This document shows positions 46,901-59,353 of a stretch of DNA of 64,000 bases, one piece after another. The translations under genes were made by a program, and so were the position numbers. Source of the stretch: Humulus lupulus (taxonomy: Eukaryota; Streptophyta; Magnoliopsida; Rosales; Cannabaceae); the NCBI RefSeq assembly GCF_963169125.1, contig NC_084794.1:108724358-108788357 (forward strand), given 5' to 3'. The notes under the pieces were generated by a model. That model did not search any database. It saw nothing but the letters and a program-made list of their open reading frames with translations, and was not told where the DNA came from. Numbering within the stretch: the first letter of the stretch is position 1; every line of letters begins with the position of its first letter.

Positions 46901-49900
46901 TATCGTATTGTACTTGAGGAGGTGAGATGGGTCTGACACATATCTATGCAACATCGAGATGCAAAACACATTGTGGTTATCTGCTAGAGCTGGTGGTAGG
47001 GCTAATCTATATGCAACTGCTCCCACCTTGTCCAATATCTCAAAAGGACTTATAAACCGGGGACTAAGTTTTCCTTTCTTACCAAACCGTTTCACTCCCT
47101 TCATAGGAGATATCTTTAAAAAGACTTGATCTTCGACTTTGAATTCCACATCTCATCGCTTGGTATCTGCATAACTTTTCTGTCGGCTCTGAGTAGCGAG
47201 CATACACTTTCTAATTAGCGTCACTGCATCCAGAGCCTCTCTAACAGCTTCGGATCCTAGAAGTTGTCTTTCTCCTACCTCATCCCAATGTAACGGCGAT
47301 CGAAACTTCCTTCCATAAAGTAACTCATAGGGTGCCATACAGATCGTTGCCTGATAGCTATTATTGTAGGAGAATTCTATAAGTGGCAAATACTTACTCC
47401 ACGATCCTCCAAAGTCTAGTACACAAGCACGCAACATATCTTCTAAAATCGATATGGTATACTCAGACTGACCGTTGCTCTGAGGATGAAATGCTGTACT
47501 AAGACTTAACTTGGTACCCATGGCTTGCTGCAAGCTTCCCCAAAATCTCGATGTAAACACTGATCCTCTATCTGATACTATGGTCTTAGGGACTCCATGC
47601 AGTCGTACTATTTCTCGAACATAAATGTTTCCGTACTGGTCAGCAGTGTACGTAGTCTTGATAGGTTGGAAGTGAGCTGACTTGGTGAGTCTAGCTACCA
47701 CAACCCAAGCCAAGTCATTTTGCTTATTCATTTGTGGTAATCCTGTCACGAAATCCATGGCTATGTCTACCCACTTCCATTCCGTAATACTAAGCGGTCG
47801 CAATAAGCCTGCAGGTCTCTAATGTTCCTCTTTTACTTGTTGGCATACTAGGCATTTGGACACATACTCTGCTATGTCTTTCTTCATTCATGACCACCAG
47901 TATAGTGCCTTAAGGTTGTGAGTCATCTTGGTCGACCCTGGGTGAACAAAGTATGGGGTATTGTGTGCCTCTTCTAAAATCTTCATCTTAATTCCATGTT
48001 CATCTGGCACGCGCACCCGTCCTTTGTATCTCAAGAACCCCTCTCCTGATACGGAGAAATCCAGAGTCTTGCCTTCTTTGACTGCAGCTATATGTGATAC
48101 TAATGTGTCGTTATGCCCTTGCCCGATCCATATATCTTCTAAAAGACTCGACTGGATGGACAAGTTAGCCAGTTGACCAATGACTAGTTCTATTCTGACA
48201 TTAATCAGCTCTTGTTGAAGCGGCTTTTCTACTCCTGATAATGCTGCTAAATTTCCATAACTCTTCCGACTTAGCACATCTGCAACTACATTCGCTTTTC
48301 TTGGGTGGTATAGGATTTCACAGTCATAATCCTTTACTAGTTCTAACCACTTGCGTTGCCTCATGTTATGGTCTTTCTGTGTGAATAAATACTTTAAGCT
48401 CTTGTGGTCCGTATAAATCTCACACCATTCTCCATAAAGATAGTGGCGCTAGATTTTCAATGCAAAGACCACCGCTGCTAACTCCATATCGTGTGTTGGA
48501 TAGCGTTGCTCGTATTCCTTCACCTGCCTTGAGGCATAGACTATCACTTTGTCATTTTGCATCAAAACACAACCCAAACCTTGCTTCAACGCATCACAGT
48601 ATACTACAAACTTGTCATTGGGTGTCGGTACACAAAGTACTGGTGCTGAGCATAACTTATCCTTGAGCAACTGGAAGCTCTCTTCACATCTATCCGTCTA
48701 GTTGAACTTTTGCCATTTCTGGGTCAAGTTGGTAAGCAGGGTGGCTATCTTACAAAATCCTTCTGCAAATCTCCTGTAATAGCCTGCTAGCCCGAGAAAA
48801 CTTCTCACTTATAATGCATTCCTAGGAGTTGGCCAATCCTTCATAGCCTCTGTCTTAGCTAGGTCTACTGCGACTCCGTCTTTGGATACTATATGGCAGA
48901 GGAACGCTACTTACGAAACCAAAATTCGCACTTCTTAAACTTGGCGTAAAGTTGATGCTCCTTTAGTCATAGCATGGTCAATCTTAAATGTTCCTCGTGC
49001 TCAACTTCGTCCTTGGAGTACACTAAAATATCGTCAATGAACACTATAATGAATTTGTCCAAGTTATCCTTGAAGACCCGATTCATTAAGTCCATAAATG
49101 TAGCTAGAGTGTCGGTAAGAACAAAAGACATAACTAGAAACTCGTAATGCCTGTATTGAGTTCTAAAAGTAGTCTTTGGTATATCCTCTTCTCGTACCTT
49201 GAGTTGGTGATAGCCGGATCGTAAATCAATCTTTAAAAACATAATAGCTCCTCGGAGTTGATCAAATAAGTCGTCGATCCGGGGTAGCGAGTACTTATTC
49301 TTAATTGTCACCTTGTTCAGCTCGTGATAATCAATACACATATGCAAGCTTCCATCATTCTTCTTCACAAATAGAACCGGTGCTCCCCATGGCGAATGGC
49401 TTGGTCTGATGAAACCCAAGTCTAAGAGTTCTTGTAGCTGCATTTTCAACTGCTTGAGTTCATTTGGTGTCATCCAGTCTGGTGCCTTAGAGATAGGCTC
49501 GGTACTCGGTGCTAGTTCGATTGTGAAGTCAATTTCCTGAGTAGGGGGTAACCCTGGTAAGTCACCAGGAAATATCTCTGGAAATTCCTTTATAATGCGG
49601 ACGTCTCTAACCTTTAGTGGTGTTTCCTGTACTACATTCGTAATGCTGGCTAAGAATGTGTGACATCCTTTCTCTATCATCCTCTGAGCTTTGAGAGATG
49701 TGATAAGCAGTGTCCGTAGTCCTGAAACCTTTCCCATAAAGCATAGTTTCTGACCGTCAAGAGTTTCAAACATCACTTGCTTACGTCTACAATCGATGGT
49801 TGCGCCATGCCTTGCTAGCCAATCCATGCCCAGTATTATATCAAAGTCCTTGATTTCTACCTCTATCAAGTCTCCTTCTAGTTCTATGTCCTCGATTTTG

Positions 49901-50154
49901 ATCGGTACTCCTCGTACTATCCATGATGATAGGACTACTTCGCCCGAAGACAATTTTGTCACAAACCTAGTTCTAATTCTTTCACAAGGCTTGTATAATT
50001 TTTCTATCATTCCTAACGAGATATATGAGTGTGTTGCTCCCGAATCAAACAATACTGAACATATATTATCGAGGATAGGAGTTTGACCTATGATCACTTT
50101 GTTACTAGCTTCGGCTTGTCCCTGGGTCAAGGCAAAGACTCTGGCTGGAACCAT
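46901..50154 (-). pseudogene. chromovirus pol (protease, RT, RNase H, integrase)
   Basis: On the minus strand, protease [13 protein letters not shown] begins near 50045. [19 protein letters not shown], then [11 protein letters not shown] near 49030. RNase [17 protein letters not shown] near 48600 and [12 protein letters not shown]. Integrase: VDIAMDFVTGLPQ near 47770, IVSDRGSVFTSRFW (47580), FHPQSNGQSE and SYQATICMAPYELLYG. The chromovirus block FISPFEILDKVGAVAYRLALP lies near 47060. Stops at 48451, 48700 and 48890, and frame changes near 48960, inactivate it. The last part of integrase is separated by the solo LTR. Confidence 0.9.
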
Positions 50155-51359
50155 CTTGTTGTCCCTCTTTTCTTCTTGTTTGAGTTATGGACATTCCTTC
50201 TTTTGATGACCTTCCTGGCCAAAATTGTAATAGCCCTTGGTGTTTGTACGACATCCCCAGGATGTCTTTTCTGGCACTTAGAGCACTGCAGGTATTCTAC
50301 ATAACCCGACCTACTACTTCCATTAATTGTCCGTGCTCTTTTGTCACCATCGGCCTGCTTACTATCAAGATGCCTTCTCTTCCGCCCATTATTGTTGTTA
50401 TGCTGATGGTTGTTATTGAGGTTCCGACCATTTTGCGTCTGATTCTGCTGCTTAGGTTCAGACTTCCTGGCCTCCTCCTTACTAGCATTTGCCTGAAGCC
50501 TTTCCACTTCTATAGCCGTTTCTAGAGTATCGGCGAAAGAAGTTGTTCCAGGATTTGCTAGCTTGAATCCAAGCTCAATCTTGGGTCTGAGTCCCCTGGT
50601 GAACTTGGTGACCCTTAAGAAATATGTTGGGACCAACTCTAGCGTGAACTTGGCTAGTCGATCGAACTGTCAAGCGTACTCGACTACCGTTAAGTTGCCC
50701 TGCTTTAGACTGGTGAACTCTTCTACCCTCGTAGTGATGACTTCCGAGTTGTAATACTTCTTGTGAAATAGTTCCACAAATCTAGTCCAGGTCATGGTGG
50801 CAGCATCATGAGTTTGTTGCACTAAATCCCACTAGATTCTAGCATCCTTTTTCAGAAGAGACGAAATGCAGGATATGCGATCTGCGTTGCCGAGGTTCAT
50901 ATGTGCAAGTATCGACTCTACATTCCTAAGCCATTCTTCTGCCTCGAAAAGGTTGGTTGTCCTTTCAAATTTTGGAGCGTGCTGCTTACGGAAACGCTCA
51001 TAGACTGGCTCTATGTACTAAAATGGATGAGGCGCATATTTCGCCATCGGCCAACCCCCATATGGACCTACTTGTTGGGGTGCTTAAGGCGCTTACTAAG
51101 GCTGCGATTGCGGCTGAGGCTACGACTGAGTCTAAGGCTGTGGTTGAGTTTGTTGTCGTTGTTGCTGTAGCAATTCTTCCACTTGTTGACGTAGCCTGAC
51201 AATCTCTGTGGGGTTGTCAACTGGAGATGCCAGTGCATTTTTGTTGGCAGCAGCATTGGTAGCACGCGTTCCCCTTCTTCGAACTGGAGGGGCTTCATGA
51301 GTCTCATTGGCGGTGTAGGAGGTATTGTTGGCTGTGCGTGCAAACCTTCTGAGCGACAT
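50127..51359 (-). pseudogene. chromovirus gag
   Basis: On the minus strand the likely start is MSLRRFARTANN at 51359. Capsid words LVPTYFLRVTKFTRGLRP and ANPGTTSFADTLETAIEVE lie at 50640-50520. A C-terminal basic part and a zinc-knuckle-like CSKCQKRHPG (about 50285) follow. The stretch 51130-50640 has many stops and frame changes. Confidence 0.8.
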
Positions 51360-51910
51360 CTTCAGCAAAGTTCTAATAGTCAAGAAAAATGTGTTAGAAC
51401 TTACCCTAATAGGCTCTAAGGCAAAACTTAGTCTAAGCAAACATAACTTGAAAATATCAGTTATAATTTCTTATGAAAAAATTATGTAAGCCTTCTTTAT
51501 AATTAGGGTGTGTTTCTATACTTAGAAAATTTAGCCATCTTTATTATTTTCTAAGTCTGTTTCTAATCATCCTATATGACTTAATTCTCAAGCTCAAAAC
51601 TCGTCGTTGTTCAAAAGTTAACCATATTGAGGGAGTGCTAGGATCAGTAAAATCTTTCCCACTACTATGGCCCCCTAAACTCTCAATATAGAACTCGGTC
51701 CATTGATTTGTATCCACCCTCACTGAACTCAGTAATTATTTATTTATTCCAAATTTATTATGATTGTAGAAAAAAAATCAAACTCATACATGTCATTCAA
51801 AAATAACAATGATATTCATTTGGAAAAAGATTTTCACTAAGTACAATCATAAATTCAAAAATAAATAAAGAAATAAGTAAACTAAACTAAAAAAAATAAC
51901 TAGGGTAAAT

Positions 51911-52378
51911 CTAAAAATCAGGATCTTCTACATTTGACCCTTCATCTAGCATATCGTCATCTATTTCTTCATAATCATCATTATCTTAAGCCTCAAAACT
52001 ACCTCGGGGAAAATTCATGAAGATGTTATGCTTTTGTTCATTAGTGAATTGAAATTCAAACTTAGAGGTGAACCTAAGTATGAGAAAATAATATCTCATG
52101 GCTACCGGTAAATCATCTTCTTCATCAACTGTCTCTCATAATTCTTCTAATGTTGAAATTACAGAAGGAAAGTCCTTAAAAAGCCTAATTACTAGGATAT
52201 ATTGTTCCGTAGCTCTCATCATAATTTTCTTAGTAGTTTGAAGGTGGACTATCTCCTTGTGAAATAAGATCAATCTCTGAGTGATTCTTTCTAGCACTCC
52301 TATTATATTCCTTGGCTCTCTAATCCATTTCAATGCCTTAATGGCTCAGATATCATGATAAGTCAAGGCTCCATCCAT
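51911..52378 (-). pseudogene. extra 156-codon reading frame in the chromovirus leader
   Basis: On the minus strand one frame runs from ATG at 52378 to TAG at 51911-51913, exactly 156 codons without frameshift and with three in-frame stops (TGA after MDGALTYHDI, TGA after STLEEL, TAA after PRGSFEA). The encoded sequence is not low-complexity: ALKWIREPRNIIGVLERITQ, then KKIMMRATEQYILVIRLFKD, then PVAMRYYFLILRFTSKFEF, and a very acidic tail (DYEEIDDDMLDEG). It lies between the primer site and gag. No known domain is recognised. The persistence of frame across old stops suggests it once coded for protein. Confidence 0.55.
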
Positions 52379-52512
52379 TCTTAACTGAAAACATAATGAC
52401 TAAAACGTTAGCTATTAACATAAACATAATAATCATACCATAAACACTTACATTAGCGGTTAGATCTGGAGCTTGTGCATGTGTATCAAGGAGAACTTCA
52501 TGCATATGAACT

Positions 52513-52527
52513 GTGGCTTTGATACCA
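52513..52527 (-). other. primer binding site of the chromovirus
   Basis: TGGTATCAAAGCCAC on the minus strand, two bases from the LTR, close to the initiator-methionine tRNA type TGGTATCAGAGC. Confidence 0.85.
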
Positions 52528-52529
52528 AC

Positions 52530-54492
52530 TGTAATGCCCCAACTAATTCTAGACATCGGACCATTAATAACTACTATTTTGGAATACATACATACATAAA
52601 ATATTAGAAGTTTATTAAAAATCCAAAATATGGTACGAAATACAAAATAAGGTATGGATACCCAATGTTTAGTACATAAAACATAAAAACATAAACTTTA
52701 ATTAATTGTGTTAAATACTAAGTGCGGAAATACATAAAACATAAATTAAAAGACTTGAAAACAACGTCATCCTCGATCTTCCTTCAATCCATTTAATCCA
52801 TTCATCCTCAATACACATGCCAAGCTGCCACGAATCCGTCCCGCCTTCCAAGTTTATTTTCCTGCACCATCTAAAATAAAAGGAATAAGCCTAATTCTCA
52901 GCAAGGAAAATCTATCATAAGACTATATCATAAAACATATGACGTAAAACGTATATCATATAGGGCTACAATATTAATGGTCATTAACTCATTACTGTAG
53001 CATGTGATAAAGCCATCTAGGTCCTCAGTCTACTAATCGAGGTAGGTTAGATCACATGGTAGTTTATGATAACCCATCTAGGTCCTTAGTCTACTAATCG
53101 AGGTAGGGTAAATCATAACTCTAAACCACGATAATGATAAAAATCTTAGGGTTTGCTATCTAAGCAACTATAAGCCCCAAGCAACTAAAAAACATATCCA
53201 TACATATATACACAACACATACCATAGCATATAAACATATCTTAACACATCATATAAACACATATAATCTAACCTATTTTCCTTACCAAAAACTGGGATG
53301 TTGGAGACAAGAACGGGATTGGAAAACTCCTAAAACCAACTATAAAAACCATGAGTTTCTAAAGAAAAGGAGATGAAAAAGAGAACTAAACCATCAAAGA
53401 AGAAACTTACCAAAAACCTTAATGTTTCAAGGAACTTAAACACCTAACCAAAAATCACAACAATGAGTTAGGATCTAAAAGAAAATTGAAGAAAATAAAA
53501 GAACTATGATGGATTAAATCTGAGGATAAGAATACCGTGAATGGACTATGACTTTGATCTACACCTCGATACCGAAATATCACTCTATCTTACTTCCCAA
53601 GTGTTTAGAAAAGCTTAGATTGGAAAAGCTTTTATCCCAAAACCCAAGTGTTTTCTCTCTAGAGTAATCTTAGCAACTTGGATGCTCTGAAGAATGCTTG
53701 AATGATGAATGAAATGGATGAGTACTAGGTCCTATTTATAGAGTTCAAGGAGTGAAACTAACCCATTTTAAAGTGAATAAATAAATGAATAATAATTGAA
53801 AAGATTTGAATTTTTCATTTCAACAGATGCCCAGAACTCGGCCAAAAACGTTCAAGAGCAAGTCCAAGTGCTTAAGGGCTGTTTCTTGCTTGGATTCCAC
53901 GGACTTTCAAAATATGAGTGTGGATCCAATATATCGCCCCCTATAGGTGATATATCGCCTCCCCCATATTCCCGAGCCTCCATGGTTTTGTTCGTGTGAA
54001 GTCGACGTGTTTTCTGTATCTTTCGTAGGTGATATATCAGCCCCTATAGCTGTGATATATCGGCATACGTTGATATATCAAACACGTTTTTGCACTCTTT
54101 CAACTTATTTGAAAATGATTAATCAGATTTGACTAAGTAAAACGTGATCCTAACAGTTGCTGGAAGGTTCTAGAGCTTCTAGATCTTTCTTTTATTAAAT
54201 TATTCATCCAAAATTCTTAAATCTTTAATAAACATGCTTGTGACAAGTGTCACACTCTTAACAATTCTATCTAAACCTTAGGTTATAAATAATGTTTCTA
54301 GGAACAGCTATATTAATCAAACCTTATGTTATAATTAATATTTCTAAACTATAGGTTAAACTTATAAAATCTATAACTGTTTCTATGAGTTTCCAACTAA
54401 GTCCTGGCTTGAACCAATATCCACGAAAACTAACATAAAATCTAGCTAGCTACTACTACTAAGCAAACTAAGTAAAATTCTGAGATGCTACA
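52530..54492 (-). repeat. 5' LTR of the chromovirus
   Basis: Starts TGTAGCATCTCAGAATTTTA and ends GTTGGGGCATTACA on the minus strand. TATA at about 53733-53741 (minus). Carries the same 61-bp tandem pair and palindrome cluster as the other LTR. Confidence 0.9.
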
Positions 54493-54653
54493 TAAGCAAA
54501 CTAAAACCTTGGATATAACCAAGTACGAGGACTGATTCCTAACAGGTACAATGCTATTAAGCCTACTAAAACCCTGGATACGACCAGGTCCGAGGCCTGA
54601 TTCCTAACAGGCACAGCGCAATTAGATGGGAAAAATCTTGGATACAACTAAGA
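54493..54653. repeat. tandem repeat in the Tat-3 spacer, about 64 bp
   Basis: Two units and part of a third share ACTAAAACC.TGGATA, GAGG.CTGATTCCTAACAGG and CACAGCGCAATTAG-like words. Confidence 0.8.
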
Positions 54654-54933
54654 TATCAACTAAACTTTGATTGTCAACCCATCAAAAATTTGTCCCAATC
54701 TAAAGATAATCCCTAAAATTTTGAGTATACAAGAATCCAAGAATTCACAAACATAAGAAAACAATAGAGTAAGGGAAACACAAATAGATCACAAATTAAA
54801 TATGTATTAAAAACATATAGTATTCTCGAGGAGGAAAAAACCTTGATCTGAGCTCGAAGGCGATTGTTTTAGTCCCTAGGGACTTACTTACAAAATATAA
54901 AATAATGAAAGGGAATCATTGAGCTCTGTCGAC

Positions 54934-57609
54934 TCACTCGAAGGATGCCACTTCCTTGCCATCCCCTTTGGCAGCATCAGAAGCCTCAACGGTCTCAGAG
55001 GGTTCTTGTGAGAATCGAATCTTGAATTTGGTAAGATAAGGTTCCCAAAACCCTAGCTGCATAAAGGTGAAGTTCCCATCCTGGTTGAAAGCCCAGCACT
55101 GGTAAAGCATATCCTCCATTTGATTCGATGACTCCACAATCTCTGACCTTGCCCTCTCGGCCACCTCCTTGGCTTTGGCCTCAACCTCACCAAGATTCTT
55201 TTTGAGGCCATCATTCTCATTTTTGAGACAATAATTCTCAGCCTGTAGCTGTTCTAGTCGACGGCTCACTTCCACGACCTGAGTCTTAGCGATCCGCTTG
55301 CCTTCGTGGGAAGCAGTGAAGGCAACCTTTGCAAACCGCTTGCTCTCTTGGGCAGCGAGCAGGGTGGCTTAGAGCTCATCACACCTAGCTCAAACCCGAG
55401 AAATTCCACGGAGTTGAGCCAATATAGAATGCAAAAGGAAAAGGAAAGTCCAAGTTAGTAAAAAAAAAAAGAGAAAAGGAAAGAAAAGAAATCTAGAAGA
55501 ATGAGAGAGACTCACAGTGAGGTTCATGCCCATAGCAAACTTAAGGACATCTTCGGGAGTACGCTCCTCCATGTCCCTCAGATCCTTGACATTGGCTCTA
55601 TACGCATGGCCCACCATATGGCTTGCCATCTCGTATACAGTCCCCTGAAATGCTTCGAGGATCCTTGCCAGCTCGAGTGCTTTTACAGGGATCTGAACGG
55701 AGGGAGTTTCATCTTGGATCACTTAAGGAACTGAAAGAGGTACATGTTGAGGGAGAGGAAGAGGAGCCTTGAGAACTATGAATGTTGTCACTGGTGCCTG
55801 GGGTTGAATCTGTTGTTGTTGTTCCCAAGTGGAGTTGGCACCATTGTCTTTGACTGGAGACTCGGTGGAGGTTCCAATCTTGGAGGCGTGTTTCTTTGGC
55901 AATCTTGTTGTTCCCAGCTCTGGCCCCGCCTGCCTTAAAGGCACCCTTTAAACCCAAGGCATCTGGTAAGCCAATATCTTCACCTAAAAAAGAACGAGCA
56001 GAAGATTCAGATTCAATGGATAATTAGTCAAAGTAATGCAAAGATAAGAAAAGAACCCTACCCCGAGCTAAAGGAGGAATCTACTATGACCAGCTCAGGG
56101 TTATGGACTGGACTAGGTATAACCTCTAACTCCTGGACTACCGAAGGTGGGGGAGAGTCTAGAATTATGACACCCTGGGTCCTAACAGGTTCAGGCTCTT
56201 CTTGCGAGCTGGACTAATCTACATACTATCTAAAGCCGGGTGAGAATACACCCTGATGTAAAGAAGGCCATGTCCTACGATTTGTCCCATATTCCTGAAA
56301 AATGGAGGACTTAAAGTGGAGGGTGTTGTCAACCACAATGGTGCATCTCGGGTAGCTATGGTCATAGCGTATCACCAAATGATCCACACACTGAAGGATT
56401 TTTGTGTTCACATTTAGGTTAGTAGGATGTCGACTGATGAGTTGATGGGGGTTAAAGCGAATTATCCTAAAACTGGAAGCAACCCAATATAATTCTCTAT
56501 CCAGGTTACCTTGGCGGGAAGTGCTGGTTGCTGCCCCGGACGCAGCTCGCTTTGGATTAGGACCCTGATCATCTTTAGGAGCTCTCCTCTTGCGCACCAG
56601 TGGTGCCACATCTTCTTCTTACTCGCTGTCTTCAATGGCGAGTAGGACTTCTTGAGGAGGATGAATCTCATGAAGTACGGGAGGTGGACCTCGGGTCCTG
56701 ATAACTAGTGTATGGCCTTTGCTGATCAAGTTGTAGGCCACCATGGTAACATCATTCACTACCTGACGAAAGTCCTTCTCCTTCGAAGGAAGACGAGACA
56801 ACGTCTCATAGTGATCCCCAAGGGTCTTAGACCGCTCTGTCCTCTGGAATATAGCTACACAAGGAACGAACTTAGAAGGATTAAATAAAAAAAATGAAAA
56901 TGATAAGGGAGTTCGCATATAGAATTCATAAAGTTAGGAGACTTATGAGGGCTATTGAAGTATCGGTGATCGCAATTCTTGAACCCATTTGACATAAAGA
57001 ATTGGTCTTCATAGTCATTTGGGTGGCTGGGGAGGTCGATGACGAATGCCAAGTTGGAGAAGCGATTGATGTAGTAAACATCGTCACCTCACCCTTTCTG
57101 ATCAGGACTGGCCTTGAGGCAGAAGAAGTACATAATATCTGCCGGGGCGGGGACCTCCCACTTGTGCCATAGAATTAGATATTTCAACCTCGCCAAAAGT
57201 TGATACGAGTTTGGGGGGAGTTGGAACGGAGCCAGTTTGATGTAGTTAAAAAAATCTACGAAGTACTGGTCTAATGGGAGGAAAGCACTAGCCTTCATGT
57301 GCTCATCCCTCCAAGCCCCAAAGTCATCTTGAAGGGGGCGTAGCTCCGATCTCCTTCCAACAGAGTTCGGGCGAGGAGGCCATCAATTCCCATCTTGATC
57401 CCATGACTCAGCAATATTTTGTTCACTTTCCCCTGAGGCGTTATTCGAGACACAATGTGCTCGGCATCAAAAAAAGTGTTGGGGTCGACAACAATTTCCC
57501 TCTCCACCACTGGGCCGAAGCGAGGAATTGGAGATTCGAACGCGATCTACTTGTCTTTGTTCTTGTTCTGAGTAGAGGAGCTCGCGATGTTTTTCTTTGG
57601 TTGGGCCAT
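54934..57609 (-). pseudogene. antisense spliced gene inside Tat-3
   Basis: On the minus strand an ATG at 57609 (MAQPKKNIASSS) follows a CAG acceptor. After a TAG the frame continues with VEREIVVDPNTFFDAEHIVS and FLPLDQYFVDFFNYIKLAPF, then PPNSYQLLARLKYLILWHKW. The latter two align by eye with LPLHPFYQEVANYFGVAPFQ and TPNGYKVLAALYILYKLKKW of Tat-2. Further exons near 56610-56226, 55957-55390 and 55275-54934 give an Arg/Lys-rich part and a coiled coil ending CWAFNQDGNFTFM, which matches FWKHNQGANFGYL in Tat-2. Several stops and frame breaks show decay. Same position and direction as in Tat-2. Confidence 0.65.
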
Positions 57610-58374
57610 GATTTTGCTCACCTGACGACAAAGCAACTTATTAGTGGCGACCTAAGACAATTACTAGCTACGGTGAAAAATGTACGGTGACCCGAGGGTT
57701 TGAGTGGTTTACTTTTGTCGAATCAAAATTTACATGAGCTAAGAAATGTCCTAGCAGCAACGCATGCTTCCACGCATAGTCCTAGGCCACATGCTATGAA
57801 TTTGAGAAACCCCCTGATACTTTGGGATTCGTGTGTCAGACTCATCAGACCCACTACTTTTCTTTTGAAAGTAGTTTAATGCAAAATTGCTTCAGGTTTC
57901 GAGACCCTTAATGCTACCCAGAGCCAAACCTAAAAACCTCTCAACTTCTACATCTAAACAGGTATCCTAATGTATTCATCAATGACATTTTTCTTGCAAA
58001 ACCCAAAAAATTTGCCCAGTTTTCGAATTCCTTATTTCTAAAACAAGTCTATTATCGTTCTTTTAGCCTAAACCGAACCCTATTTAAACTCAGACATGGC
58101 TAGAGCACGAAATGATACTGAACAAAAAAAATTAAAAGTAAAAAGCTCATTGGCTAATAAAGAAGTGAAAGATTCATGTCAGATGAGGAAATACTAACAG
58201 TTTATACGTTTGTTCGATGAGAATGATTGATGCGTCCACAAGTAGGAGCTTGAGAACTTCTGAGAAACTAAAGGGCGATGAAGGTTTATGGAAAAGGTTT
58301 GAGAGAAAAAGGGATTTTTGTTTCTGAAAGGAAAGTTTTTGAATGCAGAGGTAGTAAGGTTCAGGCCTGATCTC

Positions 58375-58387
58375 CCTATTTATATGT
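58375..58387 (-). promoter_or_regulatory. TATA box of the Tat-3 antisense gene
   Basis: CATATAAATAGG on the minus strand, about 265 bp from the 3' LTR, followed by a CT-rich leader. Same layout as in Tat-2. Confidence 0.6.
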
Positions 58388-58651
58388 AAACTTTGGGAAT
58401 TAATTCAGACCATCCAATTGGGTCAACTCAAGATCCAAAGGCCAAGATTAAATGACTCGTGTAGTGGCAAAAAGTTACAAGACAGTTGCCACGGTCCTTA
58501 AAACCCGAACAGACACCAATTTATAGACGGCCACATGTTCAACACTTGAGTAGTACCCAAGCACGATTTTACATAACAAAAACCTAAAAGCCCCTACTGT
58601 GCGTGTTAGAAAGTGATGACGTCAAGCATGAGCATGAGCTTGGGGGGAAAA

Positions 58652-59353
58652 TGTTGTACCCTAAAGATTAGCACGAGTTTAATCACTCAGCTAGGGGTAC
58701 AGTTGACAGATGAATATATGGAAAAAGCAGACGAGCAGAACATCTAGCTAATGATGATGTGACTAGCTCGAGTTTGGACTTGACAACACAACATTCAAGT
58801 AATTGGCAGGTCACCTCTTAGAATGATGGTCCAGTTTGAGACATGTAGTGGCCGAGTCCCCTTTAGGGTGCTTTGAATATGTTCAGCTCGTGGAAACCTG
58901 GTCATGTTGCATGCTGAAGGATCTTGAGAGACTCTGAGGCACTTTGTACGCTCATTAATGCCCAAGCTGCATTGCACATTAATTATTTATTGTCCGAGAT
59001 AACAGGAGTATATTTTGTTAGGCAATCATATCCCTATGTAAATGGGAATTATCTATATTAAATGTATACCATATTTATGCACATGGTTACCCAAACCTGT
59101 CTAGGAAATTCCACTATAAATATCATGGATAATGGACAAGAAAATGGACTGTCTTTTTTGGTAATATTGAAACCCTACATAAATTGTGAGAGAAAAGCAA
59201 TAATATTGTCTCGTGGACTAGGTGGATTTTAACCACTGAACCACGTGAAATTGTGTGTTAGAAACAGTTCATATAAGTTCATTACGGTTTGCAAATAAGC
59301 ACTAATACTCTTATTAGATTTCTAAATCTAATGTTGGAGAAAAACCGTCAACA
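58652..59353 (+). repeat. 3' LTR of Tat-3
   Basis: Starts TGTTGTACCCTAAAGATTAG and ends AAAACCGTCAACA. TATA-like CTATAAATATC at about 59112. About 702 bp. Its second half resembles the Tat-1 LTR. Confidence 0.85.

Larger units (their letters stand above)
42344..54492 (-). mobile_element. chromovirus-type Ty3 retrotransposon with two long LTRs
   Basis: On the minus strand: 5' LTR (54492-52530), primer site (TGGTATCAAAGCCAC, 52527-52513), a leader ORF (52378-51911), gag (about 51359-50127), pol (50154-46901, continued 44557-44346), purine tract (AAGTAGGGGAGAAT, 44345-44331) and 3' LTR (44330-42344). A solo LTR (44558-46900) interrupts the end of pol. The flanks differ: GCTAT in CACTA sequence on the left, TAAGC in Tat-3 sequence on the right. 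The LTRs differ by many substitutions and indels, so the element is older than Tat-2. Confidence 0.85.
54493..59353 (+). mobile_element. Tat-lineage retrotransposon, 3' half (Tat-3)
   Basis: Contains a tandem-repeat spacer (54493-54653), an antisense gene region (54934-58380), the purine tract GCTTGGGGGGAAAA (58638-58651) and a 3' LTR (58652-59353). Gag-pol and the 5' LTR are missing: the left side meets the outer end of the chromovirus LTR. The LTR is clearly different from that of Tat-2, so this is a separate family. Confidence 0.8.
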
